DNA of 64,000 nt from Sipunculus nudus (lineage: Eukaryota; Annelida; Sipuncula; Golfingiida; Sipunculidae), in assembly GCA_026874595.1 (NCBI GenBank), contig CM049306.1, forward strand, positions 18,841,019 to 18,905,018. The letters are read 5' to 3'. The notes under the pieces are model-generated. The model searched no databases. It saw nothing but the letters and a program-made list of their open reading frames with translations, and was not told the origin of the DNA. How positions within the stretch are numbered: position 1 is the stretch's first letter; each line of letters begins with the position of its first letter. A program made the translations under genes and the position numbers. Below, piece by piece: positions 59,579 through 64,000 of this stretch.

Positions 59579-62576
59579 ACAAGGGACCCATGGGTCACTG
59601 CTCCCAGCTGTTATATTATCACAAAATATGATTTGGAAGAGGAGGTAGGCAAAGGCTGGTTTTGTGAGGTAATATAAGCTCTGTTATGAGTTGATGGTGT
59701 TTAACTCAAGTTATGTACAATTTTGATACTATCCTTGGAGACAGGGAAGAGGACTGATGTCATTAATATTATTTACAGTTAGAAATGGTGTGCTATTATC
59801 ACATAGGTTTTGGCTAGGCCATAAAACTTTACCTACATTGCAGCAGAATTATTTGAAAAGTTAAACTATTTATTAAAAATTGATAACAAATATTGTGTCA
59901 AATATAATTTAACTTAAAAATAATAACAGTATCATTTTTTTCATCAAAGATTTTTTAATAATATTATCAAAATAAATGATTATTAAAATAAAGGAGTAAA
60001 TATTCATATTCGCATTCAGAAACATTTGCAAAGTACTGCACCATGTCTGGTATTTATTCAGTTTCAGCCAAACAAAGTTCTTGATAATCCAGAATAAACA
60101 AATATCATAAATTTAAATAATGATCATATGTACCTGGTTTTATGAATTTTATTTATATTCAAAAATAAAACTATAATATTCACTTTGGACTACCTTCACA
60201 TCAATCTACACACTAGACATAGCAAGAGTCTTATGACAATTATCAACATTACAGAAATCATAATGAGAACTTGTCTAAGATCAGATTTTTTATCATATTC
60301 AAATTTTTTTTATTTAAACAAAAAATTTTTCAGAAAAAAATGTGAAGTATCTCAGCTATGAAACCATTATATGTGTAAAAAATAACCCAAGGATAAGAAT
60401 ACCCTATAAATTATACAAGGAGAAAACTAGAGATGGGCAAGTTTAATTTTATTAACTGAAATATAGGAACCAGTAATATAAACTTTGATTATTTACATAG
60501 TCTTGTGACAGCTGTTACAGCCACGTGTCTGAATGTCATAAGTGAAACATATTGACATCTTTAATCAGTACTTTTCCGAGTAAAATTTAAATATTTTGAC
60601 ATATATTAACTTTTTTTTTTAATTTGGAATAAATATAAATTAACAAGCTGAAACACTTGGAAAAGACCTGGGAATTTAGATTTATATTATCAAATGCATC
60701 TTTGTCAATCATTTATTTCCTTCATATAATCCCTAATAGTATAGAACAATATAATTTAATTATTTTTTTTCATTATTAAAATTGATAAGAAAAATACCAT
60801 AGGTGACTCAATGGTGTTACTTGGAATACATTTTCATCCATCCATACAAAATCCATAAAACATCAGTAACTGCAAGGTAAATTCCTGTCAGTGTTACTCA
60901 TCAACTGTCAAATTTCTTTTCTATTGATTATTTTTAAAGTTGTTTATAGACCTATAAAAATTTATTTATTAATTGTTTATTGTTATGCTGTTGGTCTAAA
61001 CAACTAATTGATGAGCTGGGTTGGACACCTGAATCAGCTGTGGCCAGCAATAAGCTGCCCAGCCGCAAGTATATGCCCCGAGTCAAGCGTGCATAATTGG
61101 CCTGAAAGGTCAACTTGAGGACATACAGGTGACTGAAGAGGGGCTGGCTAGAACCTGGGTCTGACATGGTCTCATAAAAACTTTAATAAAAGCTACAGTT
61201 TTTGGCCAATTTCTTTCAACTTTCAAAATTAACAAGCTGAAATCCTTATTTCTGCAAGATATGAAAATTATATCAACAGTGTTTACAGGAAACAAACATG
61301 CCATGATCAAAATTCGGCAAAATTTAAGGTACTGATTTTATATTTATGCTAAAAACTTGTAAAATTTAAAAAATTCAGAATTAATTTTTGGTATACAATT
61401 GAATCTTGATTAAATAATGTTTTATCCCTGACAAAAAAAAATCTCTAGCTTCAGCAATTTTCATGTTAAGGGAGTAAATATATTTCTTGTTTACAAAGGA
61501 AATTATGTTCGGGCCCATAACTTAAAACATTTTCGCAATACTCACATCATTTCTGGCATGTGCATAGAGTATGAACAGAAGAACATGTATATTTTATATG
61601 ATCAAAGTCTGATCAGTGGTTTTGATATATGGCAGTCTTGAAGGGTAACAATGGGTTTTTAATTGAAAATTAAAGTTTTTCTAAACATCTCAAAGGAATG
61701 AAATTCTAGTGACCAAACTTTTGGTATGGTAGGGGGGTTTGGGAGGCATCTAACTGTTTGCCAAATTTTGGGAGCTGAGAGCTGGCCTGGGAAGCTGGGG
61801 AGCTGAGCTCTAGCAAACTGCATAACACTTGCTTGATCTAAACAATACTTTACATGGTTCTTGAAAACTGGAATTAAATCTAAAGTTTTTGATCAACTGG
61901 TTTCAAATTTCAGATTTTAACAGATTAAATCCTTATGTGTACGTGCTGTGAAAATTAAATCCACAGCAGTTACAGGAAAAAAATGTGCCATGATCAAATC
62001 TGGGCAAAATTTAAGGTACTGATTTTATATTTATGCTAATAACTGATAAAATTTAAAAAATTCAGATCTAATTTTGGGTATACAATTGAATCTTGACTAA
62101 ATATAAATATATACCTGAAAGAAAGTCTCTAGCTGCAGCAATTCTCAAGTTACGGAAGTAAATATATTTCCTGAATTTTTACAAAGTGCATTATGTTTGG
62201 GCCCATTACTTCAAGAATTTAATAAACATTGAACTAATTTCTGGTATGTACATAGGAAATATATAGAGGAATTAATATATTAAAAATGGTCAATATCAGG
62301 TCAGTGGTTTTGATATTAGGCAGGCTTGAAGTGTAACAATGGGTTTAATGGAAAACAAAGGTTTTCCTGAATAATTCGAAGGAACTGGTCCTAGTGACCC
62401 AATTTTCAGTATGGTAGGAGATTTTGGGGACATCTGAAGGTATGTCGAATTTCAGATTTGTAGGTCCAATGGTTTCAAAATGTGCCAGTTTAACGGACGA
62501 ACGGACAGACGGACAGCTGACAAACAAAGGACCATGACTATGGCTCAGATGACTTATAATCAACTGAGCTAAAAAT
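59579..62576 (+). mobile_element. Family C hairpin-ended element, copy 2
   Basis: Starts aagggacccatgggtcactg, whose GACCCATGGGTC is a perfect 12-bp palindrome, then cccagctgttat. Two ~670-bp core repeats (tctctagcttcagcaat ~61441; tctctagctgcagcaat ~62125). Short GGACAGACGG tract and terminal hairpin ggctcagatgacttataatc... closing ctgagct at 62565-62571. Confidence 0.75.
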
Positions 62577-63100
62577 GTGTCTAATTGACACACAGATGGA
62601 CGGACAGACGAAGACTGGAGTATCACTCACGCACGGTCTTGATGAGGTTATGAGTTTACATATTGACAGACAGTATGGTATACTGGATTCATGTTAGGCA
62701 GATAAAAATAAGCATCAATATTAAGATACAAGCAGCTGCAGGACATAATTTAACGTTTTCTGTTCACAGAAGTGTTGTTCCTCTGGGAGGTAATTCTACA
62801 GTCATACCATAAAGGCATAACTTTAGCTCAGATGATCTATTTGCAGTGCTTTGTCCCGCACAACTGCAGTTTTGGATGAGGCTGTTATTGTAACTTTGAT
62901 GTTTTAATTTTGCTATGCACTATCACTGATAACGCAATGCATTATAGTTCATACCAAATATATTATCACTGTCACGTCAGACTTTACTTAGACTTTAGAC
63001 TAAAGTTTAGTGTCAGTGTACGAATAATGAATATATGATTACGCCTCATACTCATAGTCATGATTAAGTCAAACTTTACTTCACGTTTTATCATACCTAC
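62577..63100. other. No gene recognised
   Basis: Begins with another GGACGGACAGACG tract (62598-62613); otherwise unique-looking sequence. Confidence 0.4.
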
Positions 63101-63270
63101 CGTAGAACCTGTATTACCACTCAGACTTCCGCGTCCCTGACATCAAACGCACACGGGCAGCACCAGTGCGAGGTGACACTCTCGTGAATCTATTGAATTC
63201 AGACCTCTCTTACTTCAGGCTTTAATGTTTGTAATGTTTGCCCGCCACAACAAGTTCAATGGATCACTGA
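63101..63270 (-). promoter_or_regulatory. Candidate HDAC6 first non-coding exon and promoter
   Basis: Reading the minus strand, an ETS-like CGGAAGT (63125-63131) and a CRE-like TGATGTCA (63138-63145) precede TTCTACG|gtaggtatg, a good donor at 63095-63100. The start exon at 47245 needs an upstream UTR exon, and this is relatively CpG-rich, repeat-free sequence. No transcript data; the 5' limit is a guess. Confidence 0.35.
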
Positions 63271-64000
63271 TTTATTGTGAAACAGCCCTCAGGTGGCGGT
63301 CTCGGTTTCTGGTCTCGTTTACTTATTTAATTTTGTTATTAATATGACCACTAGAGGTCTCTGAAGTGGCATAGACAGGTTTTAGCTCAGCTGACTGTAA
63401 GGTAAAAAAATAAGGTTTGGTTTCAGGCATGTTTTTCAGGAATAAATGCGGGCGGGCGATTTTCTCTTTTATTTTTTACCTGTTTTTTTTGTATATTTCG
63501 ATAAATATGTTATATGATCAAGGAAAAGCGTGATAATAACAGATTTTTTTTTCTAATCAAGTAAAAGCACACAAAAAAAAATTAAAATTATATTATTTTA
63601 TCTTCATGGAAGAAATGTCCGAGCGGCTGGAACTCAAAATTGGCAAGTTTCTATTGAAAATAAAATTGCTTAAATGTGAACTTACAAAAAGAGATCCCAA
63701 TTAAGTCTCAACTGCAAAACAAACAGACCCTGGCAAGTTTAACCTATGAAATATGTACAGAAAGACTGGAGTCGGATATGTAGATTTAGAGGACAGCAGT
63801 CAGGGGCCTTCTTCAGACTTAAGAGGATTTCAGTCTCCTGTTAAAATACCAATGATTATATTTCATTGTCATTATGAACCTGGACAAAACTAATGTGTAC
63901 GGTTAACAGAAGTCCACAATTAAGAAATATATTAACACTGATGAGACTGTCGAACGCATAAATTCAACCTTTATTTTTTCTATTTTAGGCCCAGTTGCCT
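63271..64000. other. No gene recognised
   Basis: AT-rich with T and A runs. A 32-codon frame from 63607 has no support. Confidence 0.4.

Noticed and set aside
63607-63705. Short ORF MEEMSERLELKIGK... as a divergent gene start, and a tRNA-like gtccgagcggctgg
   Set aside because: Stops after 32 codons, no splice support; no B box or acceptor stem for a tRNA.

Overview
The window is eukaryotic: one spliced, intron-rich, repeat-laden animal gene on the minus strand, with no bacterial-style operon anywhere. The repeat content (DIRS-type tyrosine-recombinase retrotransposons, an L2/CR1-like LINE, and several families of hairpin-ended elements with tandem-repeat cores) would suit a marine invertebrate, most likely a bivalve or other lophotrochozoan. 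That taxonomic guess is inference.

The host gene is a class IIb histone deacetylase with two deacetylase domains, i.e. HDAC6. I reconstructed 30 coding exons by hand from GT/AG splice sites and reading-phase continuity. They run from the start ATG at 47244 down to 7302 and give 2645 nt (881 codons plus 2 nt). Domain 1 is exons 4-15, a linker is exons 15-16, domain 2 is exons 17-29, and exon 30 begins an acidic linker. Both domains keep the HH pair, the D/H/D zinc ligands and the catalytic Tyr. The final donor at 7301 is phase 2 and no stop follows, so the C-terminus (in other animals a ubiquitin-binding zinc finger) was not found here. A candidate non-coding first exon/promoter lies near 63.1-63.3 kb.

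Layout: 1-2.4 kb has 180-bp satellite and hairpin-ended repeats. 3.66-7.14 kb is a nested pair of deleted DIRS elements. 7.3-47.2 kb holds the HDAC6 exons, whose introns carry a pogo-like TIR element with another element nested in it (10.9-14.0 kb), three copies of repeat family A (15.2, 20.1 and 35.4 kb), a 1.9-kb TIR element (21.8-23.8 kb), exon-junction minisatellites (17.1, 24.4, 25.1 and 26.2 kb), a small MITE (37.2 kb) and a DIRS element (40.1-44.7 kb). 47.25-57.57 kb is a composite: one 5'-truncated LINE split by a family C repeat and by a nearly complete DIRS element. 59.6-62.6 kb is a second family C repeat.

Most notable: (1) exon lengths in the two deacetylase domains match almost exactly, recording an ancient domain duplication; (2) several splice junctions of domain 2 have become tandem arrays that carry copies of the splice site itself; (3) at least three repeat families share one architecture: 5' palindrome, offset inverted repeat, tandem core, microsatellite and 3' hairpin, resembling non-autonomous Helitron2/Helentron elements; (4) an inverted pair of such elements brackets exons 23-24; (5) transposon ends sit within a few nucleotides of two HDAC6 splice sites. 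All coordinates and phases come from manual reading; no alignment or database search was run.
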